Source of the DNA: GCA-2720975 sp964467985
Lineage (GTDB): Bacteria; Planctomycetota; UBA1135; GCA-002686595
Reading direction: 5' to 3'
DNA length: 64,000 nucleotides
NCBI GenBank assembly: GCA_964467985.1
Contig: CAYXTP010000006.1
Location: 62,001-126,000 of the forward strand
Shown: positions 9,162-18,460 of the stretch, one piece after another
Layout of the letters: each line of letters opens with the position of its first letter
How positions within the stretch are numbered: the first letter of the stretch is position 1
The notes under the pieces: generated by a model
What the model was told of the DNA's origin: nothing
Databases searched by the model: none
Seen by the model: only the letters and a program-made list of their open reading frames with translations
Program-made: the position numbers and the translations under genes

Positions 9162-10052
9162 TCAACTTGAGAGTCTACTCCGAATTTCGTCGATATGAGC
9201 CGGTCCGGTGTGGCAGCAGCCCCCCACCAAGGTCGCGCCCGCTGCAACCCAGCGCTCGACGGCTGCTGCATACTCGACCGGGTCCAGGGGTCTGGACTCG
9301 AAGGTCTCTGGGTCGAGTGGGTCGAAGGGACCGGGCAAGGCATCCACGGCGTTTGCGTAACCACCGAAGGGGCCCGTGGTTTGTTCCGCCAGGCGCGGGA
9401 TCGCATCGGTTACCAGGTTGGCGGCGCAGCAATTCACAAGATGCGCTTGTACGGGAAGGTCAGCCACCCCATCCAAGGCCGCCTCCAGCGTCTCGCCGCT
9501 CGGCAAGAGCCCGTGACGATTGCCCTGCAGAGTCCAACTGAGCCAAACTTCTTTTTCGCTCTGCAGGGCCGCCTGCACTGCGATGCGCCCCTCACGCCCG
9601 AGTGCCATCGTCTCGCACAGGAGTAGATCGGCGCGCGCTGACACGGCTTGCACGAGGTGCTCGTACCCCTCGCGCAACTCGTCATCGTCCGCCACTAGGT
9701 CAGCTCGATAGCTCGTGTCCAAGGGGGGCACGGAAGCAGCGATACGGACATCCGCTTGCGATTGCTCGCGAGCCTGGCAGGCCAAGTCGAGAGCGAGTTC
9801 GGATAACTCACGCACCCGGTGGCCCATGCCTTCGCGTCCGAGAAGGATGGGCGTCACCGCATAGTTGCAGGCCGTAATCACCCGTGCGCCGGCGTCGATG
9901 TAGTCACGATGGACGGCGATGACCTGCTCGGGCGCTTGTAGCAAGGCGCGCGCCGACCAAATGGATGTGCGGTGACAGGCGACGTCCACCCCTCGGTCGC
10001 GCAGCTCCGTCCCGGTCCCCCCGTCGAGCAGAATCACCTCGCTGGCCGCCAT
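9162..10052 (-). CDS. Homocysteine S-methyltransferase family protein
   Basis: A 296-residue single-domain protein of the Zn-dependent homocysteine methyltransferase barrel. It begins with the typical LLDGGTGTELRDRG. The three zinc-ligand cysteines are visible as NCCAAN around residues 208-210 and GGCCHTG at residues ~278-281. Family members transfer a methyl group from S-methylmethionine, betaine or a folate donor to homocysteine to make methionine; the donor cannot be told here. It lacks the cobalamin and folate domains of MetH. It lies 47 bases after guaA on the same strand and may share its transcript. Confidence 0.85.
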   Translation of the reverse strand: MAASEVILLDGGTGTELRDRGVDVACHRTSIWSARALLQAPEQVIAVHRDYIDAGARVITACNYAVTPILLGREGMGHRVRELSELALDLACQAREQSQADVRIAASVPPLDTSYRADLVADDDELREGYEHLVQAVSARADLLLCETMALGREGRIAVQAALQSEKEVWLSWTLQGNRHGLLPSGETLEAALDGVADLPVQAHLVNCCAANLVTDAIPRLAEQTTGPFGGYANAVDALPGPFDPLDPETFESRPLDPVEYAAAVERWVAAGATLVGGCCHTGPAHIDEIRSRLSS

Positions 10053-10099
10053 GCCCCTAGCCTAACGGCCCAAGGCCGGCCTTCAGAGCTCGACGGAGC

Positions 10100-11650
10100 C
10101 TACTCCCACTCAATCGTCGAAGGCGGCTTGCTGGAGATATCCAGCACGACCCGGTTGATCCCCTGCACTTCGTTGATGATGCGATTGGAGATATTGCGCA
10201 GCAGCTCGTGCTCGAGGTAACCCCAGTCGGCCGTCATGCCGTCCTGGCTCTCGACGATGCGTAGGGCAATCGCGCTTTCGTAGGTGCGGGCGTCGCCCAT
10301 GACTCCGACAGACTTGACGGGCAGGAGGACCGCGAAGTACTGCCACAGCCCCTCGTGGGCTCCTGCAGCTTGAATCTCGCCGGTGACGATGTGGTCGGCC
10401 TCTCGTAGCAGGGCACAGTGCTCGGGGGTGACTTCGCCCACGATGCGCACGGCCAGGCCGGGACCCGGGAAGGGTTGGCGTAGCAGAATGCGCTCGTCCA
10501 GGCCTAGGTGGCGGCCCAGATTGCGCACCTCGTCCTTGAACAACTCGCGTAGGGGTTCGACCAGCTCCATCTCCAGGTCCTCGGGCAGGCCACCGACGTT
10601 GTGGTGACTCTTGATCGTGGCCGTGTTGCCGCCGTGCACAGCTACCGATTCGATCACGTCGGGATAGAGGGTGCCCTGGCCCAGGAAGTGGGCGTGGTCA
10701 AAGCGCTTGGCTTCTTCGCGGAAGACCTCGATGAATGCGTGACCAATTCTCTTGCGCTTCAACTCTGGGTCGGTCACTCCGGCCAGGTCGTCCAAGAAAC
10801 GGTCGCTTGCATCCACCGTGGTCAAGTCCATGCCGAGGTGTGCCCGAAACTCCTCCTCAACCACCTCGCGCTCGCCTTTGCGCAGCAGGCCATTATCTAC
10901 AAAAATGCAATGCAGGCGGGGTCCGATGGCCTCATGCATGATCATGGCTGCGACCGCGGAGTCCACTCCGCCGGAGAGCCCCAGGACAATCTGCCCCTGG
11001 GCCCCCACGAGTTCACGTACCTTGGCGATCTCGCGCGTGGCAATATTCTCCGAACTCCAGTCGCCCGGCATCTGGCACACATCAAATAGGAAGTTGTGCA
11101 GGATCTCTGCTCCGCGCACCGTGTGACTGACTTCGGGGTGGAACTGCACACCAAAGAATCCTCGGGACGGGTCCCCGACAACCGCGTGCGGGCAGGTGTC
11201 AGACTGGGCAAAGTTCACGAAGCCCGCCGGCAAGGCCGTGACCTTATCTCCGTGGCTCATCCAGACAACGGTGCGGCCTTCGATGCCCTCTAGCAGGGCT
11301 TCGGAACGCAGCAGCTCGATCGATGTGTGCCCGAATTCCCGTTCGCCGCTGCCTTCCACGGTGCCCCCCAGCCGCTGACACATCCACTGCATGCCGTAGC
11401 AGATGCCGAGTACGGGGACGCCTAGTTCCAAGAGTTCGGGCGGCACATCGGGCGCATCCTCGCCGTACACCGAAGCAGGCCCGCCAGAGAGAATGATGCC
11501 GCCAAGATCCATCCCTCGGGCCGCTTCCAGCAGGTTCCGCGGGGGGTGAATTTCGCACCAACTTCCCGCTTCCCGCACGCGACGCGCGATCAGCTGAGCG
11601 TACTGGGTACCGAGATCGACAATCAGAATGCCGCGCGTTGCCTTACTCAT
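10100..11650 (-). CDS. guaA: GMP synthase (glutamine-hydrolysing)
   Basis: This 516-residue enzyme amidates XMP to GMP with glutamine and ATP, the last step of de novo GMP synthesis in the cytoplasm. The N-terminal class I glutamine amidotransferase has its catalytic Cys in PVLGICYGMQ (~84) and His in GVQFHPEV. The ATP-pyrophosphatase domain has the PP-loop LGLSGGVDSAV (~223). The C-terminal dimerisation domain ends with the conserved DISSKPPSTIEWE. Length is normal. The start overlaps the guaB stop by 8 bases (ATGAGTAA), implying translational coupling in a guaB-guaA operon. Confidence 0.98.
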   Translation of the reverse strand: MSKATRGILIVDLGTQYAQLIARRVREAGSWCEIHPPRNLLEAARGMDLGGIILSGGPASVYGEDAPDVPPELLELGVPVLGICYGMQWMCQRLGGTVEGSGEREFGHTSIELLRSEALLEGIEGRTVVWMSHGDKVTALPAGFVNFAQSDTCPHAVVGDPSRGFFGVQFHPEVSHTVRGAEILHNFLFDVCQMPGDWSSENIATREIAKVRELVGAQGQIVLGLSGGVDSAVAAMIMHEAIGPRLHCIFVDNGLLRKGEREVVEEEFRAHLGMDLTTVDASDRFLDDLAGVTDPELKRKRIGHAFIEVFREEAKRFDHAHFLGQGTLYPDVIESVAVHGGNTATIKSHHNVGGLPEDLEMELVEPLRELFKDEVRNLGRHLGLDERILLRQPFPGPGLAVRIVGEVTPEHCALLREADHIVTGEIQAAGAHEGLWQYFAVLLPVKSVGVMGDARTYESAIALRIVESQDGMTADWGYLEHELLRNISNRIINEVQGINRVVLDISSKPPSTIEWE

Positions 11651-13097
11651 CCGTGTGGGCGTAGTTTGAAGATTCCTTGGTGATCACCACGTCGTGCGGG
11701 TGACTCTCCCGTTGACCCGAGGGGGTCACGCGCACGAATTGCGCTCGTTCCCAGAGGTCGGCGATGGACGCAGATCCGCAGTAGCCCATGCCCGATCGTA
11801 CGCCGCCGCACATTTGGTAGACGAACTCGGATAGGCGGCCCTTGAAGGGCACCATGCCTTCCACGCCTTCCGGCACGAGCTTATCAGCCTCTTGCACATG
11901 ACCCTGGCGGTAGCGCTCCTTGGATCCGCGCTGCATCGCTCCCAAGGAACCCATGCCGCGAACGGCTTTGAATGAGCGGCCCTTGTAGAGCACGGTCTCC
12001 CCGGGGCTCTCCTCCAATCCGGCGAAGAGGCTGCCGAGCATGGCGCACGAGGCACCCGCTGCCAGGGCCTTGATGACGTCACCGGAGTAGCGGATTCCGC
12101 CGTCGGCGATGACCGGCACACCACTGCCCGCCAATTCGTGGGCAACACTCTGAACTGCCGTAAATTGGGGCACGCCCACGCCCGCGACAACGCGCGTCGT
12201 ACAGATCGACCCGGGACCAATCCCGACCTTGACGCCGTCGGCGCCTGCGTCAACGAGCGCGCGCGCGGCTGCGGCCGTGGCTATGTTTCCGGCGACAACA
12301 TCCACATCGAAACGTTTCTTCAAGTCGCGCAGGGTGTTCTCCACATTGGAGGTGTGGCCGTGGGCCGTGTCCACCACGAGCACGTCGACGCCAGCCTCCA
12401 CCAGGGCCTCAGCCCGCTCAAAGTCCCTGACCCCGATGGCAGCCCCGACCCGCAACCGTCCCCGGTCATCGCGGGCCGAATCGGGATAGTCGGCGAGCAT
12501 GTCCAGGTCCTTCATCGTGATGAGGCCCGCCAATTGCCCACCATCATCCAGGATCAAGAGCTTCTCGACCTTGTTCTCGTTCAGGATCACGCGCGCTTCA
12601 TCGAGCGATGTACCGACAGGGGCCGTGACGAGGCCACTGACGGTCATGACGGCCGAGACGGGCGTGGCGTCGTCCCCGTGAAACGACAGGTCGCGGCGCG
12701 TCAGGATGCCCACCACCTTGCCGCCCTGGACGATCGGGAATCCGGAGATGTTCTGCGAGCGCATGATGCTGCGCGCCTCTCCCACCGAAGCATCCGGCGG
12801 AAGGGTGAGCGGATCGAGGATCACACCGTTCGCTGAGCGCTTGACCTTGTCGACCTCGCGCGTTTGGCCCTCTAGATCCAAGTTGCGGTGGATGATGCCG
12901 ATCCCGCCTTCCCGTGCCAGAGCCACCGCCAGCTTCCACTCCGTGACCGTATCCATGGCCGCCGAGGCGAAGGGCACATTGAGGGGCGTGTTGCGGCTGA
13001 AGCGGGTCGTCAACTGGACGTCCGCGGGCAGAATGTCGGAATGCTGCGGGACGAGCAGCACGTCGTCGAAGGTCAAACCGACCGTCAGCTCTTCCAT
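11643..13097 (-). CDS. guaB: IMP dehydrogenase
   Basis: A 484-residue IMPDH that oxidises IMP to XMP with NAD+, the first committed step to GMP. The N-terminus GLTFDDVLLVP is canonical. A CBS pair occupies residues ~95-215, and the catalytic loop GPGSICTTRVVAG carries the active-site Cys near residue 297. The ATG at 13095-13097 gives the usual family length; the open frame runs another 248 codons upstream through non-conserved sequence that includes a terminator-like hairpin, so a longer start is unlikely. It is translationally coupled to guaA. Confidence 0.97.
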   Translation of the reverse strand: MEELTVGLTFDDVLLVPQHSDILPADVQLTTRFSRNTPLNVPFASAAMDTVTEWKLAVALAREGGIGIIHRNLDLEGQTREVDKVKRSANGVILDPLTLPPDASVGEARSIMRSQNISGFPIVQGGKVVGILTRRDLSFHGDDATPVSAVMTVSGLVTAPVGTSLDEARVILNENKVEKLLILDDGGQLAGLITMKDLDMLADYPDSARDDRGRLRVGAAIGVRDFERAEALVEAGVDVLVVDTAHGHTSNVENTLRDLKKRFDVDVVAGNIATAAAARALVDAGADGVKVGIGPGSICTTRVVAGVGVPQFTAVQSVAHELAGSGVPVIADGGIRYSGDVIKALAAGASCAMLGSLFAGLEESPGETVLYKGRSFKAVRGMGSLGAMQRGSKERYRQGHVQEADKLVPEGVEGMVPFKGRLSEFVYQMCGGVRSGMGYCGSASIADLWERAQFVRVTPSGQRESHPHDVVITKESSNYAHTDE

Positions 13098-13522
13098 AGC
13101 GGGTAGGGATCCATCCCTGGGGACTCGGACTCGATCATTCAAAGGGGGCCCCAGGGGGAGGAGCATGCGGGGAGGTTCGCATGCACTGGGGTGGAAAGAG
13201 CCAAGTCTAACGAGCGCTGCGTGCCCCTCCAAGTGATCGCAAAACAAAAGAGGGCCCAGCAGTCCCGCGCGAGGCGAGAACACTGGGCCCAAAAGGAGGA
13301 GAACTCCCTTGTCGCCCACCTCAGCCCCGAACTGAAGCCCGACTCGGATAGCCTGGGGCGCGGGCACCGAGAGGGGCCAGGGAACCCCAGAGAAGCGCGT
13401 CCGCGAGTTCCCGAGAGGCAGGAAAATACGGAAAAGCGGGCCCCGGCACTCCCAACCGCCCCCCGCGCTTGTCGATACTTCCAGCGACCCCTGCGCGCCG
13501 AATCCTCGCCGCACACTCCCTG
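13098..13522. other. Intergenic region with structured guaB leader
   Basis: These 425 bases separate the divergent guaB and dehydrogenase-epimerase genes. Read on the minus strand, nested complementary segments occur between about 13380 and 13320 (GGCCCC with GGGGCU, CTCGG with CCGAG, GCCCG with CGGGC). They are followed by a perfect 8-bp hairpin and a T-rich run at 13241-13290. No protein-coding sequence is convincing here. The region could be a long guaB 5' leader with an attenuator, or a separate small RNA that ends at the terminator. Confidence 0.5.
13241..13290 (-). terminator. Intrinsic-terminator-like hairpin in guaB leader
   Basis: On the minus strand, CTGGGCCC/GGGCCCAG arms (8 bp, perfect; 13252-13259 and 13283-13290) enclose a 23-base loop and are followed by TCTTTTGTTTT. 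It lies about 150 bases upstream of the guaB start codon in the same direction, where a normal gene-end terminator is not expected. It is either an attenuator or the end of a small RNA. Confidence 0.6.
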
Positions 13523-15691
13523 ATGGAATCCCCTCCCCCCGTCCGCAAACAACGCACGACGACACGCGTCGCGCTGGTTGGCGCGGGCTACATCGCCGAG
13601 TTCCATCTGGAGATTTTGCTCTCCACACCTGGCGTCGCGCTGCTTGCGGTCTGTGATTCGGACCTTGGTCGAGCCGAAGCCGCGGCACGCAAGTATGAGA
13701 TTCCCCATGCGGTTGCGCGCCTGGAGGAGTTGCCCGGTCTGGGTGTTGAACTCGTGCACCTGACCGTGCCCCCCAGCCTGCACGTGACCCTCGCCCGTCA
13801 AGCGCTGGATCTGGGCCTGGGCGTCTTTCTCGAGAAGCCACTGGCCCTGTGTGGCGAAGACGCCCGCGATCTGGTCGCTCGTGCCCAAACCGCCGAACTG
13901 CCGCTGGCCGTCAACCACAACAATGTCTTCCATCCAGCATTCGTTCGCCTCACCGAACGCCTAGCCGCAGGAGAGATTGGCAAGCTCCAGCACGTGCGCG
14001 TGTGCCTGTCTGTTCCGCTGCGCCAGTTGGATGCAGGTGACTACACACACTGGATGTTCCAAGCCCCTGGGAACATCGTCTTTGAACAGGCCACGCACCC
14101 TCTCTCCCAAATCGAGCACCTGGTGGGTTCGGTGGTCAGCAGCGAAACCACGCTTCTGGGTACACGCGAGTTGCACCCTGGCCAGGTCTTTCACGATCGC
14201 TGGCTCGTCGCCGCCCAAGCCGAACGCGGCTCGGTGGAGTTGTACCTGGCTTTTGGTCAGCCCTTTACGCGCTGCACGATCGAGGTTCTGGGAACAGATG
14301 GCAGCGTGCAAGCCGACTTGGGCGCCAACACCCTGGTGACCGAGCGTAAGACTCAGGCGCTCGATTTCTGGAACACGTTCCTGGCCGGCAGGCGGCGCGC
14401 GCGGGAAACCCATCGGGACAGCCGCCGGGGCCTTTGGAATTGGTGTCGTTTCACCCTGGGACTGGGTCCGAGGCAAGACTCGTTCTTCGTCGGGATGCGC
14501 GACTCGATTCAGGAGTTCCATCGATCCCTGCTGGCCGGAAACTCGGCCTCCGGCAGCGGCCAGAAAGCCCTGCGCGTGGCGGATTGGTGTGACGCCCTGG
14601 CCGGGGCAGTCTCGATGGAGGGCACGGCAGCTCCCCAACTGCCCGATCCGGGGCCCGCCCGAGAAGGCGAGGTCGTTCTGACCGGCGCCACAGGCTTCAT
14701 CGGGCGCAGACTCGTGCAGCGGCTCCTGCAAGCTGGCGCTCCCGTGACGGCGATCACCCGTCGACGCCATAGCTTGCCGCCTGAGATCCTCGAGCCAGCT
14801 CTCGACGGCCGCTTGCGCGTTTTTGAAGCGCGACTGGAAGACGAAGCTGGATTGCAGTCGGCCTTGGAGGGGGCACGAATCTGCGTGCACCTTGCCACTG
14901 GAGGCGGAGATACATGGGAAGTCGTGCAGCAGGCGATGGTCCACCGCTCACGCAAGTTGGCCGAATTATGCGCCGAATCCAAGCTGCAGCGTTTCATCTA
15001 CGTCTCCTCTATCGCAGCGCTGTATGCGGGACCGGACGCAGGAGTCACGGAAATCAGTGACAGCTACCCTATCGATCCCAAACCGCACGCGCGTCCCGTC
15101 TATGCCCGCGGCAAGATGGCCGCTGAACAGAGCCTGCGAGAGTTCGGTCAGCGCTCGGCAATGGAGATGGTCATCGCGCGACCAGGTGTAGTCATGGGTG
15201 CCGGCACGCCCCTGCAACACTCAGGCCTCGGCCTGTGGGTGCGGGACAATCACTGCGTGGGTTGGGGCCGCGGTGAACACGCGCTGCCCTTGGTTTGGGT
15301 TGAGGATGTTGCCGAGGCACTTGCACTGGCAGCCTTGCACGCCGGTTCTGAGTTGAGTGGCAGGGCGATGAATCTCTGCGCGCGCACGACCCTCGGTGCG
15401 CGGGCCATGGTGGAAGCCTTGGCCCGGGCCACGGGCCGCGACTTGCACTTCCACCCGCGCGCACTCTTCCTCAGCCAGACGATGGAAGTAGGCAAATGGA
15501 TCGTGAAGCGACTGGGCGGCCGCAGGGTGCCCTTCCCCGCTTACCGTGACCTCAAAGCGCGGGCGCTCTGCCCGGCCTTCAGGTCAGACACCGCGCGGGA
15601 AGTCCTGGGCTGGACCCCCACCGAGGACACGGCCTCCCTGCTGCAACACTTGGTGGATGTGTATGCCGAGGAGTCGGTGGACCAGGGATGA
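13523..15691 (+). CDS. Fused GFO/IDH/MocA oxidoreductase and NAD-dependent epimerase/dehydratase
   Basis: A 722-residue two-domain protein. Residues ~10-370 form a GFO/IDH/MocA-type dehydrogenase with a Rossmann start VALVGAGYIAEFH and the FLEKPLAL motif containing the conserved E-K-P. Residues ~380-720 form an extended short-chain dehydrogenase with GATGFIGRRLVQRL and a Y-x-x-x-K active site in VYARGKMAAE. Both halves look complete and are in one frame without a break. The ATG at 13523 removes an 18-residue non-conserved extension. The stop overlaps the GT4 start by 4 bases, so the gene belongs to a three-gene operon. Nucleotide-sugar conversion for a glycan is the likely role; the substrate is unknown. 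Confidence 0.85.
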   Translation: MESPPPVRKQRTTTRVALVGAGYIAEFHLEILLSTPGVALLAVCDSDLGRAEAAARKYEIPHAVARLEELPGLGVELVHLTVPPSLHVTLARQALDLGLGVFLEKPLALCGEDARDLVARAQTAELPLAVNHNNVFHPAFVRLTERLAAGEIGKLQHVRVCLSVPLRQLDAGDYTHWMFQAPGNIVFEQATHPLSQIEHLVGSVVSSETTLLGTRELHPGQVFHDRWLVAAQAERGSVELYLAFGQPFTRCTIEVLGTDGSVQADLGANTLVTERKTQALDFWNTFLAGRRRARETHRDSRRGLWNWCRFTLGLGPRQDSFFVGMRDSIQEFHRSLLAGNSASGSGQKALRVADWCDALAGAVSMEGTAAPQLPDPGPAREGEVVLTGATGFIGRRLVQRLLQAGAPVTAITRRRHSLPPEILEPALDGRLRVFEARLEDEAGLQSALEGARICVHLATGGGDTWEVVQQAMVHRSRKLAELCAESKLQRFIYVSSIAALYAGPDAGVTEISDSYPIDPKPHARPVYARGKMAAEQSLREFGQRSAMEMVIARPGVVMGAGTPLQHSGLGLWVRDNHCVGWGRGEHALPLVWVEDVAEALALAALHAGSELSGRAMNLCARTTLGARAMVEALARATGRDLHFHPRALFLSQTMEVGKWIVKRLGGRRVPFPAYRDLKARALCPAFRSDTAREVLGWTPTEDTASLLQHLVDVYAEESVDQG

Positions 15692-16842
15692 GCGCAGCTG
15701 ACGAGCGCCGCCCGTTGCGGGTCCTGCACGCCTTCGCCACCTTCACTGCTGCAGGCCCTCAGTTGCGCACGCTGGATCTGATCGCTGGGCTGGGGCCCGC
15801 TCTTGAGCACGAGATCATCGCCTGTGACGACGACTTGTCCGCGCGCGATTCAGCACCGCAAGACTGCCCGTTCACCTGCTTGCCTTGCCCCGAGGGGACC
15901 GGTTTCCTAGGGCCTGTGCGCGCTTGGCGCAAACTGCTGCGGCAGCGACGACCAGATCTCCTCCTGACCTACAACTGGGGCAGCTTGGATGCGGTGCTCG
16001 CTGCACGCTCCTTGGGGCTGCGCAGCCACATTCATCACGAGGATGGGTTCAACGCCGATGAAGTTGGCGGGCAATTGCGCCGCCGCGTTTGGACTCGTCG
16101 ACTGGCCTTGGGACGGATCACAAAACTCATCGTGCCTTCCCGTTTGCTCGAAGAGGTGGCGCAGGAACACTGGAAGGTGCCCGGTTCCCGCGTCGCACGA
16201 GTGCTGAACGGTGTCAGCACCGAACGCTTCCATGCGGACGACCAGGGCCGCGCCCAAATCCGAACACGCCTGGGGTTGGCGCCTGAGGATTTGCTCTTGG
16301 GCAGTGTGGGTCATTTGCGACCGGTCAAACGCTACGACCGCTTGTTGCGCAGTCTTGCCCTCCTTCGCCAGCAATCCGGGAACCTGTCGATCCACGTCTG
16401 CTTGGTGGGCGCAGGTCCGGAGCGGTCGGGGCTCGAGCACCTGGCAGGGGAATTGGGCCTGACCGACTGCGTGCACTGGGCTGGCCATCAAACAGACCTC
16501 ACACCTTGGTACTCGGCCATGGACCTGTTCACCCTCACTTCTGACAGTGAGCAGCTGCCGGTCTCCCTGTTAGAGGCCATGGCCTGCGGCCTGCCCGTGG
16601 CGGCAACTGACGTGGGCGACATCCGCGCAACCCTTCCGGAAGCGAATCGCAAGTGGCTCGTAGCGGCCACGGATCCCGGATCCGCCGAACAGCTTGCCCG
16701 TGTCTATCTCGATCTGCTCGGCGACCCAAGCCTGCGGCGCGCGGCCGGACAGTCCAATCTGGGGCGCGTAACACAGGACTACTCTCGTGATCAGATGATT
16801 GGGGCCTACAGGGCCCTCTATCTGGAGGCCATGGGAAAATGA
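15688..16842 (+). CDS. Glycosyltransferase, family 4-like
   Basis: A 384-residue GT-B fold glycosyltransferase. The C-terminal domain contains the sugar-nucleotide region SVGHLRPVKRYDRLLRSLA and the E-x7-E type segment SDSEQLPVSLLEAMACGLPV, typical of GT4 retaining enzymes. The N-terminal half has the usual HAFATFTAAGPQLRTL start. The start overlaps the preceding dehydrogenase-epimerase gene (ATGA), and its stop overlaps the NUDIX gene the same way, so all three are probably translated from one mRNA. It likely adds a sugar to a cell-surface or exported glycan; donor and acceptor cannot be assigned. Confidence 0.88.
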   Translation: MSAADERRPLRVLHAFATFTAAGPQLRTLDLIAGLGPALEHEIIACDDDLSARDSAPQDCPFTCLPCPEGTGFLGPVRAWRKLLRQRRPDLLLTYNWGSLDAVLAARSLGLRSHIHHEDGFNADEVGGQLRRRVWTRRLALGRITKLIVPSRLLEEVAQEHWKVPGSRVARVLNGVSTERFHADDQGRAQIRTRLGLAPEDLLLGSVGHLRPVKRYDRLLRSLALLRQQSGNLSIHVCLVGAGPERSGLEHLAGELGLTDCVHWAGHQTDLTPWYSAMDLFTLTSDSEQLPVSLLEAMACGLPVAATDVGDIRATLPEANRKWLVAATDPGSAEQLARVYLDLLGDPSLRRAAGQSNLGRVTQDYSRDQMIGAYRALYLEAMGK

Positions 16843-17423
16843 GTGACGACAATCCAGGCGGGGTGCCCGCGGAACCGGAGCCCTTTGCCCCGTTTGGCGT
16901 GCATTCCACCGAGCGCCTCTACGACTCTGACTGGTGCGCGCTGCGACGAGACATGGTGGTGCTGCCCAACGGCGAATTGCAGGAGTATCACGTCTTTGAA
17001 ATTCCCGATGCAGTGGCCGTGGTTCCCGTACGCTCTGACGGTCGTGTTGTGTTGATCGGGCAATACCGCTACCCGAGCGGCACAACGCACTGGGAGATCC
17101 CAGCAGGGCGTATCGACGAGGGAGAGTCACCCGAGACAGCGGCCGGACGCGAGTTGCTGGAGGAGTGTGGCTACGCCACGAACACGCTGCATCCCATGCC
17201 GGGATTTCAGCCCACGGGGGGCATCAGCCCGCACGCCGTGCACCTATTTTGCGGAGTCAATTGCCACTGGGAATCTGCCCCCTGCCCGGGAGCATCGGAG
17301 CAGATACGCGTCCAGGACTTCAGTCGCGCGGAGATTATTGAGTTGCTCAAAGCGGGTCGCATTCGGGACGGATTCACCGCGCTGGGATTGCTCTACGCGC
17401 TGCAGTTGGAATTGCTGGGCTAG
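16839..17423 (+). CDS. NUDIX hydrolase, ADP-ribose/NDP-sugar pyrophosphatase-like
   Basis: A 194-residue protein with a complete NUDIX box around residues 88-110: Gly-x5-Glu-x7-REL-x-EE-x-G, seen as GRIDEGES followed by RELLEECGY. The preceding VVLIGQYRYPSGTTHWEIPAG matches the ADP-ribose pyrophosphatase subgroup. It would hydrolyse a nucleoside-diphosphate compound to two monophosphates. The position at the end of a sugar-nucleotide operon makes an NDP-sugar plausible, but this is inference. The start codon overlaps the GT4 stop by four bases. Confidence 0.88.
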   Translation: MSDDNPGGVPAEPEPFAPFGVHSTERLYDSDWCALRRDMVVLPNGELQEYHVFEIPDAVAVVPVRSDGRVVLIGQYRYPSGTTHWEIPAGRIDEGESPETAAGRELLEECGYATNTLHPMPGFQPTGGISPHAVHLFCGVNCHWESAPCPGASEQIRVQDFSRAEIIELLKAGRIRDGFTALGLLYALQLELLG

Positions 17424-17427
17424 GGCA

Positions 17428-17443
17428 CCTCGCTGGTGCGAGG
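17428..17443 (+). terminator. Short hairpin after NUDIX gene
   Basis: CCTCGC-TGGT-GCGAGG forms a 6-bp stem with a 4-base loop, five bases after the NUDIX stop codon and between two convergent operons. There is no T-run, so it may be a weak or Rho-assisted end. Confidence 0.35.
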
Positions 17444-17533
17444 GGCATTATGGGTTACCGAAACCTAGCCCGGCTCCAACCGCCGCCCCCACCCACCCGG
17501 GCTGACGTCCCAGCAGCCCCCGGGTAACTCCAA

Positions 17534-18460
17534 CTACTGCAGCAATTTCTGCACACTAGCGAGCAGCGTGTTCCAACTGCCTAGGGGAAAGACCGCCAAG
17601 AATGGATCCTCGTCCCCTCGACGCCCCACCATGCCCGGTCCACCGGAACTGGGTCCCAGAATCTTGGCCCCGAATTTTCGGCCATCGATCAGCTCGAGGT
17701 CCACAGACAGCAAGATCTGCTCAGATGCAATCGGCCCGTCGGCGCGGCCCTGCACGCGTTCCACAAACAGGCCTCGCAAGGCGCGCAGATGACCTTTGAT
17801 CGCCGTGCTCCCGATCCGTTCGCCACCTTCGATTCGCCAGGTGTCCACCGTGTCTGGATCTCGAACCAAGATCCGCGCTGCACTGAGCTCACTACCCGAC
17901 AACGAAATGCGACTCACAAGCGGCTCGGGAAAGGTCAGCCACTGAACGTCCAGCCATAACCCCGGGTCCAGCCGAATCGAACGCAAGCGCGCGGCACGAT
18001 AGACCGCAGCCTCTCCCATGAGCCGCACATAACTGGCGCCCCCACCCGCGGCCTCTTCGCCCTGCAACAGCCCCAAGACGCGCTGCCCGTCCGCATCCCA
18101 GATCTCAATGCGCAGGGCCTGATCGTCAAGGCCGTACTCATGGTGGGTGCTCGCATCGAGGCTGACCAGGTCGAGCGTCGTCAACGATGTCATCGCCGTG
18201 AGCAGCTCATCCAGGGTGCGTGAGCTCGCGGGGTAGCCGTGATGTTCGGGCAGGATCCAGTTGCCTTCCGCCGTTAGCTGCAATTCAATGCGCCCCTCGC
18301 CCCGCTGCAGCAGGGCGCGATCGGCCCTGTCCCGATAGAACGCCGGTGCCAAGCGGCCGATCGTTCGCGCTTCGGGCCCAGAATCTCGCAGGCCCAGGTC
18401 CAGGGCCAAGAGTGCGGCGAGCAGGACCAGGAGAATCCCATTGATACGTGTCAGTCTCAT
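17534..18460 (-). CDS. DUF4340-type membrane-anchored protein
   Basis: A 308-residue protein with one N-terminal transmembrane anchor (GILLVLLAALLALDLGL) and an extracytoplasmic remainder. DUF4340 proteins usually follow a GldG-like gene in ABC operons, exactly as here. The ATG at 18458-18460 overlaps the stop of the GldG-like gene (ATGA), and the TM segment begins right after it. The function is unknown; it is presumably an accessory part of the upstream ABC complex. Confidence 0.8.
   Translation of the reverse strand: MRLTRINGILLVLLAALLALDLGLRDSGPEARTIGRLAPAFYRDRADRALLQRGEGRIELQLTAEGNWILPEHHGYPASSRTLDELLTAMTSLTTLDLVSLDASTHHEYGLDDQALRIEIWDADGQRVLGLLQGEEAAGGGASYVRLMGEAAVYRAARLRSIRLDPGLWLDVQWLTFPEPLVSRISLSGSELSAARILVRDPDTVDTWRIEGGERIGSTAIKGHLRALRGLFVERVQGRADGPIASEQILLSVDLELIDGRKFGAKILGPSSGGPGMVGRRGDEDPFLAVFPLGSWNTLLASVQKLLQ

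Noticed and set aside
11643..13841. Long 732-codon version of guaB
   Set aside because: The extra 248 codons are unlike any IMPDH N-terminus and include the terminator-like hairpin.
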